Assembly: GCA_018268595.1 (NCBI GenBank) | Contig: JAFDWH010000004.1 | Span: forward strand, 173,531 to 237,530 | Length of the DNA stretch: 64,000 nt | Source of the DNA: Actinomycetota bacterium | Lineage (GTDB): Bacteria; Actinomycetota; Thermoleophilia; Solirubrobacterales; Solirubrobacteraceae | Direction of reading: 5' to 3' | Part shown: positions 42,888 through 52,193 of the stretch, piece by piece | How positions within the stretch are numbered: the stretch's first letter is position 1 | Layout: each line of letters begins with the position of its first letter | Made by a program: the position numbers and the translations under genes | Notes under the pieces: model-generated | The model's database searches: none | What the model was told of the DNA's origin: nothing | The model's input: the letters and a program-made list of their open reading frames with translations, nothing else

Positions 42888-44099
42888 GTGCCGCGGCTCC
42901 TGCTCGTCACCCATCGCTCGATCGACCAGGACGGCGGCCCCTCGGCGCGCTGGAGATCGCTCGCGCGGCGCCTGCCCGAGCTGGGCTGGGAGGTCGACGT
43001 CGTGTGCGCGCCGGTGCGCGCGAGCGCGGTCGAGTTCGGCGCGCGGCCGGAGGCGCTGCGCCGCGCGGCGCTGCGCGCGCGCGTGATGGCGCGCGTCGGC
43101 GCGGTGAGCGACCCCGTGTTCGCGCTCGCCGGCGTGCGGCCGGAGGCGATGCCGCTGTCGATGGCGTGGGTCGCGCGCGGCGCGCGCGACGTGCGCCGCC
43201 GCCTCGCCGCCGGCGGCTACGACGCGCTGCTCGCGACCGGGCCACCGATGGTCGCGCTGCTGGCGGCGCGGCTCGCCGCCGGCAGCGGCGCCGGCGCGCC
43301 GCCGCTCGTCGTCGAGCTGCGCGACCTGTGGGCCGGCAGCCCGGCGTTCGACCGCGGCGGACCGCTGCTCGGCGCGCTCGAGCGCTGGGCGTTCGCGCGC
43401 GCCCGCGCGGTCGTCGCGTGCACGCCGGAGGCGGCCGACGACCTGCGCGCCCGCCACCCGCATGCCGCCGAGCGCGTCGTCGTCGTGCCGAACGGGTTCG
43501 AGCCGGAGCTGCTCGCGCGCCGGCCCGCGCCGCGCCCGCCGGCCGACCCGCTGACGCTGCTGCACTCGGGCACGATCTCGCCCGACCGGCCGCTCGGCCC
43601 GCTGCTGACGGCGCTCGCGCGCGCGGAGCTGCGCGACCGCGTCCGGCTCGTGCTGCACGGCCACCTCGCGCCGGCGGCGCAGGCGGAGCTGGCGGCGGCG
43701 GACGGCCGTGTGGCGGTCGAGCTGCTGCCGCCGAGCCCGTGGGCGCAGGCGGTCGAGCGGATCGCCGCGGCCGACGCGGCGCTCGTCACGCAGGCGCGCG
43801 GCGCGGGCGACGCGACCGCGGTCGCCAGCAAGGTCTACGAGTACCTCGCGCTCGGCCGGCCGGTGCTGGCGCTGACGGACGGCGGCGCGACCGAGGCGCT
43901 GCTGCGCCGGCTCGGCGCCGACGCGCTGTGCGCGCGGCTCGACGACCCGGACGGGATCGCGCGCGCGCTGGCGCGCCTGACGGCCGGCGAGCTGCCGGCG
44001 CCGCTGCCGCCGGAGGCGCTCGCGCCGTACGACCGCGCGCAGATCGCCGCGCAGGTGGCCGCGCTGCTCGACCGCGTTGCCGGCCGCGCCCCGCGCTAG
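42888..44099 (+). CDS. Glycosyltransferase family 4-like
   Basis: 403 residues. LLLVTHRSIDQDGGPSARWRSLARRL is the N-terminal domain start; VVELRDLWAGSP, VVPNGFEPELL, LTLLHSGTISPDRPLGPLL and SKVYEYLALGRPVLALTDGG form the donor side. The GTG at 42888 is preferred over the ATG at 42864 because of the -10 box just before it and because the first strand begins at residue 3. Its stop shares CTAG with the stop of wecB. Confidence 0.88.
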   Translation: MPRLLLVTHRSIDQDGGPSARWRSLARRLPELGWEVDVVCAPVRASAVEFGARPEALRRAALRARVMARVGAVSDPVFALAGVRPEAMPLSMAWVARGARDVRRRLAAGGYDALLATGPPMVALLAARLAAGSGAGAPPLVVELRDLWAGSPAFDRGGPLLGALERWAFARARAVVACTPEAADDLRARHPHAAERVVVVPNGFEPELLARRPAPRPPADPLTLLHSGTISPDRPLGPLLTALARAELRDRVRLVLHGHLAPAAQAELAAADGRVAVELLPPSPWAQAVERIAAADAALVTQARGAGDATAVASKVYEYLALGRPVLALTDGGATEALLRRLGADALCARLDDPDGIARALARLTAGELPAPLPPEALAPYDRAQIAAQVAALLDRVAGRAPR

Positions 44100-45220
44100 C
44101 CGAGCGCCGAGACGGCGCCCGCGCCGAGCGGCACGCGCTCCAGCACGTCGGCGATCCGCTCGGCGGCGCGCCCGTCCCACAGCGGCGGGATGCGGGCGGC
44201 GCGCGTGCGCGTCTGCTCGATCAGCTCGGGCACCTCGTCGATGCGCGCGGGGTCGAGCCCCAGCAGCGTGTTCGTCCCCAGCTCGATCGTGACCGGCCGC
44301 TCCGTGCTGTCGCGCAGTGTCAGGCAGGGGACGCCGAGGAACGTCGTCTCCTCCTGGATGCCGCCGGAGTCGGTCAGCACGCCCGCGGCGTCCGCCACGA
44401 GCGAGAGGAAGTCGACGTAGCCGAGCGGCTCGACGATCCGCAGCCGCTCGCCGCTCTCGACGTCGACGCCGAGCGACGCGAGCCGGGCGCGCGTGCGCGG
44501 GTGGGCGGGGAAGACGACCGTGAGCTGCTCGGCGACGGCGGCGAGCCGCTCGATCGCGTCTGCCAGCAGCGGGCCATCGACGAGCGCCGGTCGGTGCAGC
44601 GTGACGACGACGTAGCCGCCCGGCTCCAGCCCGTTCGCCGCCGCGACGCCGGCCGCCTCGATCCGCTCGCGCATCGCGACGAGCGTGTCGATCATCGTGT
44701 TGCCGACGTCGTGGATCGCGTCCGCGTCGGCGCCCTCGCGCAGCAGGTGGTCGCGCGCCTCCGGCGAGTGGATGAACAGCAGGTCGGAGATCGAGTCGGC
44801 GACGACGCGGTTGATCTCCTCCGGCATCGTGCGGTCGAACGAGCGCAGCCCCGCCTCGACGTGGCCGACCGCGATCCCGAGCTTCGAGGCGACGAGCGCC
44901 GCCGCGAGCGTCGAGTTGACGTCGCCGGGCACCAGCACGAGGTCGGGCTCGGCGTCGAGCAGCACCGGCTCGAGCCGCTCCATCACGCGCGCCGTCTGCA
45001 CGGCGTGCGTGCCGGAGCCGACGTCGAGCCGCACGTCCGGCTCGCCGACACCCAGCTCCGCGAAGAAGATCTCCGACATGACCGCGTCGTAGTGCTGGCC
45101 GGTGTGCACCAGCATGTGCTCGAACGCGTCGGGGCGGCGCGCCAGCTCGGCGGCGATCGGCGCCATCTTCATGAAGTTCGGCCGCGTGCCGACGACCGAC
45201 AGGATCTTGCGCCGACTCAT
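44096..45220 (-). CDS. wecB: UDP-N-acetylglucosamine 2-epimerase (non-hydrolysing)
   Basis: 374 residues. Interconverts UDP-GlcNAc and UDP-ManNAc. VVGTRPNFMKMAPI, LVPGDVNST (catalytic Asp), VGHVEAGLRSFDRTMPEEINR (the two catalytic Glu), VTLHRPALVD (His) and TDSGGIQEETTFLGVPCLTLRDSTERPVT (UDP site) are all intact. The ATG at 45220 follows TATCAT by 9 bases. Provides UDP-ManNAc, the substrate for the dehydrogenase and WecG/TagA-type transferase 14-16 kb to the right. Confidence 0.95.
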   Translation of the reverse strand: MSRRKILSVVGTRPNFMKMAPIAAELARRPDAFEHMLVHTGQHYDAVMSEIFFAELGVGEPDVRLDVGSGTHAVQTARVMERLEPVLLDAEPDLVLVPGDVNSTLAAALVASKLGIAVGHVEAGLRSFDRTMPEEINRVVADSISDLLFIHSPEARDHLLREGADADAIHDVGNTMIDTLVAMRERIEAAGVAAANGLEPGGYVVVTLHRPALVDGPLLADAIERLAAVAEQLTVVFPAHPRTRARLASLGVDVESGERLRIVEPLGYVDFLSLVADAAGVLTDSGGIQEETTFLGVPCLTLRDSTERPVTIELGTNTLLGLDPARIDEVPELIEQTRTRAARIPPLWDGRAAERIADVLERVPLGAGAVSALG

Positions 45221-45290
45221 GAGGGCGCGATGATAAGGGACGTCCTCCCGGCCGACGTTCGCGCGGAGGCGGGCGCTAGGGTGCCTGGCC
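45221..45290. promoter_or_regulatory. Divergent promoter region between wecB and the bi-domain dehydrogenase
   Basis: Two leaderless-type -10 boxes: TATCAT on the minus strand (45235-45230) 9 bases from the wecB ATG, and TAGGGT (45277-45282) 8 bases from the GTG at 45291. The boxes are about 40 bases apart, leaving room for one regulator. Confidence 0.5.
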
Positions 45291-47444
45291 GTGAAGCAAG
45301 TCGTCCTGCGTAGCGGCCAGCCCCACGTGGCCGACATCCCCGCCCCCAGCCCCGCCCCCGGGCGCGTGCTGGTGGCGAACGCCGCGTCCGTGATTTCGAG
45401 CGGCACCGAGCGCTCGTCGCTCTCGACCAGCGGCGGCTCGCTGCCGATGCGCGCGATCCGCAACCCGGACCTCGTGCGGCTGACGCTCACACACGCGCGC
45501 GAGCACGGCATCCGCGAGACGGTCGAGCTGGTGCGCGGCGCCGTCTCGGACGACACCGTGCTGGGCTACTCGAGCGCCGGCGTCGTGCTGGACACGGGCG
45601 GGATCGCCGACTTCCGCGTCGGCCAGGCGGTCGCGTGCGCGGGCGCGGGCAACGCGAACCACGCGGAGGTCGTCTCGGTGCCCGGCAACCTCGTCGCGCC
45701 GGTGCCGGACGGCGTCTCGCTTCGCGACGCCGCCTTCACGACGCTCGGCGCGATCGCGATGCAGGGCGTGCGCCGCGCGGAGCCGTCGCTCGGCGAGCGC
45801 GTCGTCGTCGTCGGGCTCGGCCTGCTGGGGCTGCTGACCGTGCAGATCCTGCGCGCCGCCGGCTGCCAGGTGGTCGGGATCGAGCCGGTCGCGCGGCGTC
45901 GCGAGCTGGCGCTCGAGCTGGGCGCCGAGCTGGCGCTGGAGCCGGACGCCGCGAAGGAGGCGGTCGCCGCGTGGAGCGGCGGGGTCGGCGCCGACGCGGT
46001 CGTGATCGCCGCCTCGACCGGCAGCGACGCGGTCCTCAACGACGCGATCGCGATGGTGCGGCGCAAGGGCCGCGTCGTGCCGGTCGGCGACGTCGGCTTC
46101 GGGATCGAGCGCGGGCCGCTGTACGTGCGCGAGGCCGACGTGCTGATCTCGACCTCGTACGGGCCGGGCCGCTACGACCCCGTCTACGAGGAGGGCGGCG
46201 TCGACTACCCGATCGCGTACGTGCGCTGGACCGAGAACCGCAACATGGAGGAGTTCCTGCGGCTGCTCTCCACCGGCCAGGTGCGCGTCGACCCGCTCGT
46301 CGACCTCGAGCTGCCGGCCGCGCGCGCGGGCGAGGCGTACGCCGCGCTGAGCGGGTCCCCGCCGCCGCTGGCCGCGGTCCTCACCTACGACACCGCCGCG
46401 CTGCGCGAGCCGCCGGCCGGCGAGGTCGTGCGCGTCTCCGGCCGGCGCGGCGACGCGAAGGGGGCCGGCGCCGTCGGCGTCGCGCTCGTCGGCGCGGGCA
46501 GCTTCGTGCGCGGGATGCACCTGCCGAACCTGAAGGGCGACCCGCGCGCGCGGATCGTCGCCGTCGCGTCGCGCAGAGGCACGACCGCGAGCGACGTCGT
46601 GCGCGCCGTCGGCGGCGGCGACGCGCTGACCGACTGGCGCCCGCTGCTGGAGCGCGACGACGTCGAGCTCGTGCTGATCGGGACGCGCCACGACACGCAC
46701 GCCGAGATCGCCGCGGCGGCGCTGCGCGCCGGCAAGGCGGTGTTCGCCGAGAAGCCGCTCGGGCTCACGCGCGAGCAGATCGACGATGTGTGGGCGGCGG
46801 GCCGCGACAACGACCGCCTCGCGATCGGCTTCAACCGCCCGTTCGCGGAGCTGTCCCGCACGCTCGAGCGCGAGCTGCGCGCCGCCTCCGGGCCGATCCA
46901 GGCGGTCTACCGCGTCAACGCGCCGCTGCCGCACGACCACTGGCTCAACGACCCCAGACAGGGCGGCGGGCGCATCCTCGGCGAGGCCTGCCACATGCTC
47001 GACTACGTCACCTGGCTGTGCGGCACGCCGACGGCGGTGCACGCCGCCGCGACGCCGGCGCCGGCGGACGTCGCCGCGGTCCAGAGCGCCTCGATCACGG
47101 TCACCTACGCGGACGGCTCGATCGCGACCGTGCACTACTCCGGCCTCGGCGCCGCGTCGCTGCCGAAGGAGCGCGTCGAGGTGCTGCGCGGCGGGCGCGC
47201 GTGGGTGCTCGACGACTTCCGCACGCTGACGAGCCACGGCCCCGACGGCGAGCGCACGACGGAGGCCAAGCGCCAGGACAAGGGCCACGCCGAGCTGCTG
47301 TCGGGCGTGCTGGCGGCGTGCCGTGGCGAGCAGCCGTTCACGCCCGGGCTGACGGCGGCGTACGTCGCGCAGGAGCTGGCGCTGGCGGCGCTGGCGTCGA
47401 TCGCCTCCGGCGGCGTCGTCGCCGTCGCCGGACCGCCCGCATGA
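45291..47444 (+). CDS. Bi-domain oxidoreductase: MDR alcohol dehydrogenase fused to Gfo/Idh/MocA dehydrogenase
   Basis: 717 residues. Residues 1-370 are a medium-chain dehydrogenase (SVISSGTERSSL, VACAGAGNANHAEVV, VVVVGLGLLGLLTVQILRAAG as the NAD motif). Residues about 395-715 are Gfo/Idh/MocA-like (VGVALVGAGSFVRGMHLPNL, VFAEKPLGLT with the catalytic EKP Lys, GGGRILGEACHMLDYVTWL with the His). Both Rossmann folds look intact. I recall this fusion from exopolysaccharide clusters next to heparinase-like and asparagine-synthetase genes, as here, but its substrate is not known to me. Start GTG from a leaderless-type promoter. Confidence 0.9.
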   Translation: MKQVVLRSGQPHVADIPAPSPAPGRVLVANAASVISSGTERSSLSTSGGSLPMRAIRNPDLVRLTLTHAREHGIRETVELVRGAVSDDTVLGYSSAGVVLDTGGIADFRVGQAVACAGAGNANHAEVVSVPGNLVAPVPDGVSLRDAAFTTLGAIAMQGVRRAEPSLGERVVVVGLGLLGLLTVQILRAAGCQVVGIEPVARRRELALELGAELALEPDAAKEAVAAWSGGVGADAVVIAASTGSDAVLNDAIAMVRRKGRVVPVGDVGFGIERGPLYVREADVLISTSYGPGRYDPVYEEGGVDYPIAYVRWTENRNMEEFLRLLSTGQVRVDPLVDLELPAARAGEAYAALSGSPPPLAAVLTYDTAALREPPAGEVVRVSGRRGDAKGAGAVGVALVGAGSFVRGMHLPNLKGDPRARIVAVASRRGTTASDVVRAVGGGDALTDWRPLLERDDVELVLIGTRHDTHAEIAAAALRAGKAVFAEKPLGLTREQIDDVWAAGRDNDRLAIGFNRPFAELSRTLERELRAASGPIQAVYRVNAPLPHDHWLNDPRQGGGRILGEACHMLDYVTWLCGTPTAVHAAATPAPADVAAVQSASITVTYADGSIATVHYSGLGAASLPKERVEVLRGGRAWVLDDFRTLTSHGPDGERTTEAKRQDKGHAELLSGVLAACRGEQPFTPGLTAAYVAQELALAALASIASGGVVAVAGPPA

Positions 47445-48481
47445 GCGTGCGCCGGGTCGCCGGCGCGGTCCTCGTCCTGCTCGCGCTCACCGCGAGCCCC
47501 GCCTGCGCGGGCGCCGGCGCGACCTACCGCGACGACGGCGCCGTGCGCGCCGCGCTGCAGCAGGTGCCGGGCGTGAAGGCGGCGCTCGCGGCCGGCCAGC
47601 CGCGCCGCGCCGCCGTGCTCGTGAACCGCTGGCTGGCACCGCAGATCCCGGCCGCCGCGACCGGCGCCGACGTGCTGCCGACGTACGGGCGCAGCGCGCA
47701 CGAGCTGCTCGACGCGTTCGCCGCCCGCAGCGGCGGCGTCTTCTGCGACGGCGCCGCCGACACGCTCGTGGCGGCGCTGGGGCTGCTCGGCGTCGAGGCG
47801 TTCCGCTTCGACTTCGGGCACGTGGCGGACGGCCTCACGCACACGACCGTCGTCGTCCCCTCCGGCGGGCGCTACTGGATCGTCGACCCGACGTTCGTGC
47901 TCGACCTCAACGGCGCCGACGGCCACCCGCTCGACCTCGTCGCCGCCTGGCAGGCGACGGCGGACGGGATCCGCAACGCGGTGACGCTGCGCACCGGCGA
48001 CCTGTCCGCGCGCGCGGAGGTCGGCGTGGACGACCCGAGAGCCGTCTGCGCGGACGCGCCCGCCCGCTGGACGATGTGCGCGCTGGGCACGTACCTGCAG
48101 GCGTTCGGACCGGCGCTGCAGCAGGCCGGCTACCCGACCGGCGAGCGCGGCCTGCTGCTGCTGTCGCTGCGCGGCGACCTGTTCAGCCCCGGCACCTACG
48201 GCGTGCCGGCGGAGCTGCTCGCGCAGCGCGCGGCGGTGGCGCCCGAGCCGCGCCCCGTGCGCGTGACCGCGACACGGCGCGCCGGCGCGAGCGTCACCGT
48301 CGGCGTGCGCGACCTGCGCGCCTACGCGACCTCCGCGATCGTCACGCTGCGCGACGGCGCCGTCGTGCGGCGCCGCGCCGTGGTCGTCCCGGCCTCCGGC
48401 ACGGCGAGCGTCACGTTTCCGAGCGCCCGCCGCCCCGGCCGCCTGCGCGCGAGCGTCGCGCTGGCGCGCTACGACGGCTGA
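47441..48481 (+). CDS. Secreted transglutaminase-like protein
   Basis: 346 residues with a signal peptide (VAGAVLVLLALTASPACAGA). The middle contains the spacing of a transglutaminase/NlpC-like triad: GVFCDGAADTL (Cys), HVADGLTHTTVVV (His) and RYWIVDPTF (Asp, followed by P-T-F). The C-terminal 90 residues are beta-rich. It is therefore an exported Cys protease or transamidase-like protein. ATG overlaps the bi-domain dehydrogenase stop (ATGA), so the two are co-expressed, an unusual coupling of a cytosolic sugar enzyme and a secreted protein. Confidence 0.78.
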   Translation: MSVRRVAGAVLVLLALTASPACAGAGATYRDDGAVRAALQQVPGVKAALAAGQPRRAAVLVNRWLAPQIPAAATGADVLPTYGRSAHELLDAFAARSGGVFCDGAADTLVAALGLLGVEAFRFDFGHVADGLTHTTVVVPSGGRYWIVDPTFVLDLNGADGHPLDLVAAWQATADGIRNAVTLRTGDLSARAEVGVDDPRAVCADAPARWTMCALGTYLQAFGPALQQAGYPTGERGLLLLSLRGDLFSPGTYGVPAELLAQRAAVAPEPRPVRVTATRRAGASVTVGVRDLRAYATSAIVTLRDGAVVRRRAVVVPASGTASVTFPSARRPGRLRASVALARYDG

Positions 48482-48485
48482 CGCG

Positions 48486-49301
48486 TCAGCCGCGCTCGGC
48501 CGCGACGAAGAAGCCCGAGGCGAGCGCGGGGAAGCGCGAGCCGAAGCGGCAGTTCAGTGCCATCAGCGGCCCGACGCCGGTGATCAGGAGGTTGCTGAAC
48601 GGACCCGCGGCCAGCACGGAGCCGGTGCGGTCCGTCACACGGAAGCCGGCGTCCTCGATCCGCCGTGCGATCGAGCGAAGCGTGAAGCGCTGCAGGTGCG
48701 GCGACGTGTCGACCGCCGACGGATGGACCGCATCGACGTACTCGCCGAACAGCCGGCGTTTGAGCAGCCGCACGACGACGTCGATCCGCAGGCGCTCGAC
48801 AAGCGCCCCGACCCGCGCACGGAACCAGACGGCGCTTTCCAGCTCGAACCAGCCGTAGCCGTTCGGCACCGTCAGCAGCAGACGCCCCCCGGGCACGAGG
48901 CGCTCGTGGATGAGCGCAAGCAGGTCGGCGGCCTGCGCGTCCGTCTGATGCTCGAGCACCTCCGAGAGGATCACGACGTCGAAGCGCTCGTCGATCTCGC
49001 GCAGGTCGATCGCGGCGAGGCGCTCGGCGTCCAAGCCGGCCGCGCGCGCGACCTCGCGTCCGTAGACGATGCCACGCGCGTCGAGATCGGTGCCGCGCAC
49101 GTCATGGCCGCCGGCGATCAACGGCATCGTGATCATGTAGCCGGTCCCGCACCCGACCTCGAGGATGCGGTCGCCCGGACGCAGGCGCCGCTCGATCCAG
49201 CGCAGCCGCTTGACGCTCCCGTACGTGTTCTCCCGCGGGCCGACGAACGCGGGCACTGCGCCCGCGGCAGGGCCTCCGGCGACGATCCGCTCGGCGCTCA
49301 T
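48486..49301 (-). CDS. SAM-dependent methyltransferase
   Basis: 271 residues. GDRILEVGCGTGYMITMPL is motif I, VRGTDLDARGIVYGR motif II, FDVVILSEVLEHQTDAQA motif IV and RLVPGGRLLLTVPNGYG the following strand. The tail has a hydrophobic stretch (LLITGVGPLMALNCRFG). The ATG overlaps the flippase stop (ATGA). Likely modifies a sugar or lipid intermediate of the same pathway. Confidence 0.88.
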   Translation of the reverse strand: MSAERIVAGGPAAGAVPAFVGPRENTYGSVKRLRWIERRLRPGDRILEVGCGTGYMITMPLIAGGHDVRGTDLDARGIVYGREVARAAGLDAERLAAIDLREIDERFDVVILSEVLEHQTDAQAADLLALIHERLVPGGRLLLTVPNGYGWFELESAVWFRARVGALVERLRIDVVVRLLKRRLFGEYVDAVHPSAVDTSPHLQRFTLRSIARRIEDAGFRVTDRTGSVLAAGPFSNLLITGVGPLMALNCRFGSRFPALASGFFVAAERG

Positions 49302-50641
49302 GACGTCGCGGGCGTCCTCGACAGCGCCGTGCGCACCATCTGCGCCGTCTCCCCGAAGCGCGGCCGCAGCGCGCCGACGCCGCCCGTCTCGCGCGCGAAC
49401 ATCGCCACATGCATCACGTAGAGCGCGCCGTAGGCGACGCTCGACGCGATCGCCGCGACGGCCGTTCCGTGCGAGCGCAGGAACGCGAGGTTGATCGCGA
49501 TGTCGATCGCCAGCGCGACGAACCACACGAGCATCGCCTCGAGCGGGAAGCCGCGACCGGCGAAGTGATGGGAGAGGATCGTGACCATCCCGAGGCAGTA
49601 GATGCCGGGCAGCAGCCAGAGGAAGAGCGACGCGGCCTCGCCGAACCCCGGGCCGTAGAGCACGTTGATCACCACCTCGGCGAACGGTATCGAGATCAGG
49701 CAGAGCAGCCCGAACAGCAGGCCGACGGCGCGGAACACCTCGGCGCTCGTGTCCGTCGCCCCGCCGCGCGCGACGCGCGGGAACAGGTTCACGCCGATCG
49801 CCACCGGGATCATCCCCATGCCGTCGGCGAGGGCGACCGCGGCGGTGTAGCGGCCGGCCTCCGCAGCTCCCAGCATCCCGTTGACGAGCAGCATGTCGAT
49901 GCGGACGACGAGGTACGCGGCCAGCGTGGCGACGTAGATGCGGAAGCTGTACGCCATCATCCTGCGCGCCAGCGGAAGATCGGGTCGGGCTCCGTGGCGC
50001 AGCTCCGGAGCGAGCAGGACCACGAACGTGAGCGCCATCGCGACCTGCTGGACGACCAGCACGGCGAGGGCGCCGAGCACGCCCATATCAAGGACCGCGA
50101 AGCCCGCCACGAGCGCGACGACGGCCAGCACGCCCCACGTCGCCTCCGTCACGTTGTACGCGAGCATCCGGCCCTGTCCCAGCAGGACGCTCTGCAGGAA
50201 GCCGGATGCGAGCGCCGCCGGGATCGCCGAGAAGCCGACGGCGGCCTGCGCCCAGGTGACGCCTGCGAGCACGCCGGGGAAGAGGCCGCGTATCGCGAGG
50301 CCGACGCCGATGAACAGGACGCCCAGCGCGAGCGCCCCCGCGATCGAGTTCCACACGATCCGGCCGACGTGCGCCGGGTCGCGCGCCACGAAGTACGGGT
50401 TCGCGCTCGTGATGCCGAACGTGCCCACCTGCACGAGCAGCAGCGTCATGTTGAACGCGACCGCGAGCGTTCCGCGGCCCGACGCGCCGAGCCCGCGCGC
50501 CAGCACGACGCTCGTCACGAGCCCGAGCACGAGCGCGAGCCCCTTGGTCGCGACCATCAGGAAGACGTCGGTGCGAAGGCGTCCGAACGTCGCCGGGGCG
50601 TCGGCGGATTCGCGCGCACGAGGGCTGCTCACCGGCCACAT
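49298..50641 (-). CDS. Wzx-like polysaccharide flippase (MOP/oligosaccharidyl-lipid flippase)
   Basis: 447 residues, twelve or more hydrophobic helices. TFGRLRTDVFLMVATKGLALVLGLVTSVVLARGLGASGRGTLAVAFN is the characteristic N-terminal half of Wzx/RfbX proteins; MAYSFRIYVATLAAYLVVRIDMLLV starts the second half. Would move lipid-linked repeat units across the membrane. The cluster thus holds both a flippase and a Wzt/Wzm exporter. The GTG at 50632 is an alternative start. Operon with the methyltransferase. Confidence 0.9.
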   Translation of the reverse strand: MWPVSSPRARESADAPATFGRLRTDVFLMVATKGLALVLGLVTSVVLARGLGASGRGTLAVAFNMTLLLVQVGTFGITSANPYFVARDPAHVGRIVWNSIAGALALGVLFIGVGLAIRGLFPGVLAGVTWAQAAVGFSAIPAALASGFLQSVLLGQGRMLAYNVTEATWGVLAVVALVAGFAVLDMGVLGALAVLVVQQVAMALTFVVLLAPELRHGARPDLPLARRMMAYSFRIYVATLAAYLVVRIDMLLVNGMLGAAEAGRYTAAVALADGMGMIPVAIGVNLFPRVARGGATDTSAEVFRAVGLLFGLLCLISIPFAEVVINVLYGPGFGEAASLFLWLLPGIYCLGMVTILSHHFAGRGFPLEAMLVWFVALAIDIAINLAFLRSHGTAVAAIASSVAYGALYVMHVAMFARETGGVGALRPRFGETAQMVRTALSRTPATS

Positions 50642-50676
50642 GCTGGCAGAGGCTCGGGCCACGAAGCGCGCGGCCC

Positions 50677-52113
50677 TCAGCCGACGAGCGCCGGCTGCGG
50701 CGCGCGACGGCGGACCGCCACGCGCTCGAGCGCGAGGTCCGCGCCGAGCGCCGCGAGGCTCATCCACACGAACGAGGCGGGCAGCAGGTAGCGCGCCTCG
50801 AGGTGCAGGAACAGATAGGGGAGCGTGGTCGCGAGCGGGACGGCGAGCAGCAGCAGGTGGCGGCGCCACCAGCGCCGCCGCGTGACGAGCGCGGTCGCGA
50901 GCCCGGCGAGCAGCAGCAGCGGCTCCCAGATCGACGCGAGCACCACCCGCAGCGCGTCCCACGGCTCCGCGAACGGCCACGTCAACACACTCCGCCCGGT
51001 GCGGTCGGCGTACGCGAACGGCGCCTCCGCGGCGCCGGCCCACTCGAAGTTGCGCAGCGCGACGGTCGAGAAGACGGCGCGTCGCGCCATGACCTTGGCG
51101 TAGAAGAGCGGGTGCGCGCGGATCAGCCGCACCGCCTTGTCCTGCAGGTAGCGGTCGTACGCCGGCGTGCCGTACTCCAGGTCCGGCCGCAGCGCGTGCA
51201 CCTGGCGCGCGGTGACGCCGTCGTTCAGCACGGCGCCGTATCCGTTCGACAGCTCGCCCATCCCCTCCCACAGCGCCTGCCCGACGCCGATGCGGGTCGG
51301 GATCGCTTGGTGGAACTCGACCGCGTTGCGGATCGTCCACGGCGCCATCAGCAGCAGCGCCACGCCGAACGGGACGAGGCCCGACAGCAGCGCGCGGCGG
51401 CGCCCCGCGAACGGGATCGCGCACAGCGCGAAGACGAGCGGCACGAGCATCACCGTCGGGCGGAAGTAGAGGCCGGCGCCGACGCACAGCCCGGCGGCCA
51501 GCCGCCAGCGCAGCGGCCGCTCGGCGTCCAGCGCCTTCACGAGCGCGGCCGTCGTCAGCAGCGTGAAGTCGGCCGCCCACAGGTCCGTGTTCGGGACATG
51601 CGCCATCCACGCGAGCGGCAGGAAGGTCGTGTAGACGCCTGCGGCGACCAGCGCGGCGCGCCGGCGCCGGTAGAGCCGCAGCACGAGCCAGAAGACGACG
51701 AGCACCAGCAGGCTGTCGGCGATCGCCTGCAGCACCTGCACGTAGACGTAGCGCTCGTCGCCGGTCACGCGCCACAGGCCCGCCAGCAGCAGCGCCTCGC
51801 CCGGCATCTCCAGCACCTCCGGGCGCAGCCGCGGCAGCGTGCCGGCAGGCACGCGCACGTCCGCCGGGTCGGCGAGCTGGCGGCGCTCCGTCGTCGCGCG
51901 CTGCACGGCGCGCGCCCACGCCCCCGTGTCCTCCTCGAACCAGCGCCCGTGCGCGACGATCTGGTGGGCCATGTTGCCGTTGCCGCCCGACAGGCCGGCC
52001 AGCTCGTACGGATGCGGGTCGCCGACGAGGAAGGCGACGCGGATCGCCAACGCGATCGCGACAAGCGCAACCAGCCATGGCCGCGCGGACGACTGTCCCG
52101 ACGAGGCACGCAC
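50677..52113 (-). CDS. GT-C-type membrane glycosyltransferase (PMT/GT39-like)
   Basis: 478 residues, about ten hydrophobic helices. The first extracytoplasmic loop after helix 1 carries acidic and aromatic residues (GDPHPYELAG and EVLEMPGEALLLAGLW), and MAHVPNTDLWAADFTLLTTAAL is the PMT_2-like loop. Such enzymes use polyprenyl-phosphate sugars outside the membrane. GTG start; TAAGGT ends 10 bases upstream. Divergent from asnB. Confidence 0.85.
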   Translation of the reverse strand: MRASSGQSSARPWLVALVAIALAIRVAFLVGDPHPYELAGLSGGNGNMAHQIVAHGRWFEEDTGAWARAVQRATTERRQLADPADVRVPAGTLPRLRPEVLEMPGEALLLAGLWRVTGDERYVYVQVLQAIADSLLVLVVFWLVLRLYRRRRAALVAAGVYTTFLPLAWMAHVPNTDLWAADFTLLTTAALVKALDAERPLRWRLAAGLCVGAGLYFRPTVMLVPLVFALCAIPFAGRRRALLSGLVPFGVALLLMAPWTIRNAVEFHQAIPTRIGVGQALWEGMGELSNGYGAVLNDGVTARQVHALRPDLEYGTPAYDRYLQDKAVRLIRAHPLFYAKVMARRAVFSTVALRNFEWAGAAEAPFAYADRTGRSVLTWPFAEPWDALRVVLASIWEPLLLLAGLATALVTRRRWWRRHLLLLAVPLATTLPYLFLHLEARYLLPASFVWMSLAALGADLALERVAVRRRAPQPALVG

Positions 52114-52193
52114 CCGGGGCGCACCTTATTTCGGTGTCGCTCGAACGCAAGTCGGCGGCCGCTGCGCAGTCCGATCTCTAACCTTCCGCGCTC
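52114..52193. promoter_or_regulatory. Divergent promoters of the GT-C gene and asnB
   Basis: TAAGGT on the minus strand (52128-52123) 9 bases from the GTG at 52113, and TAACCT (52179-52184) 9 bases from the asnB ATG. Both fit the leaderless pattern; no ribosome binding sites. Confidence 0.5.
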
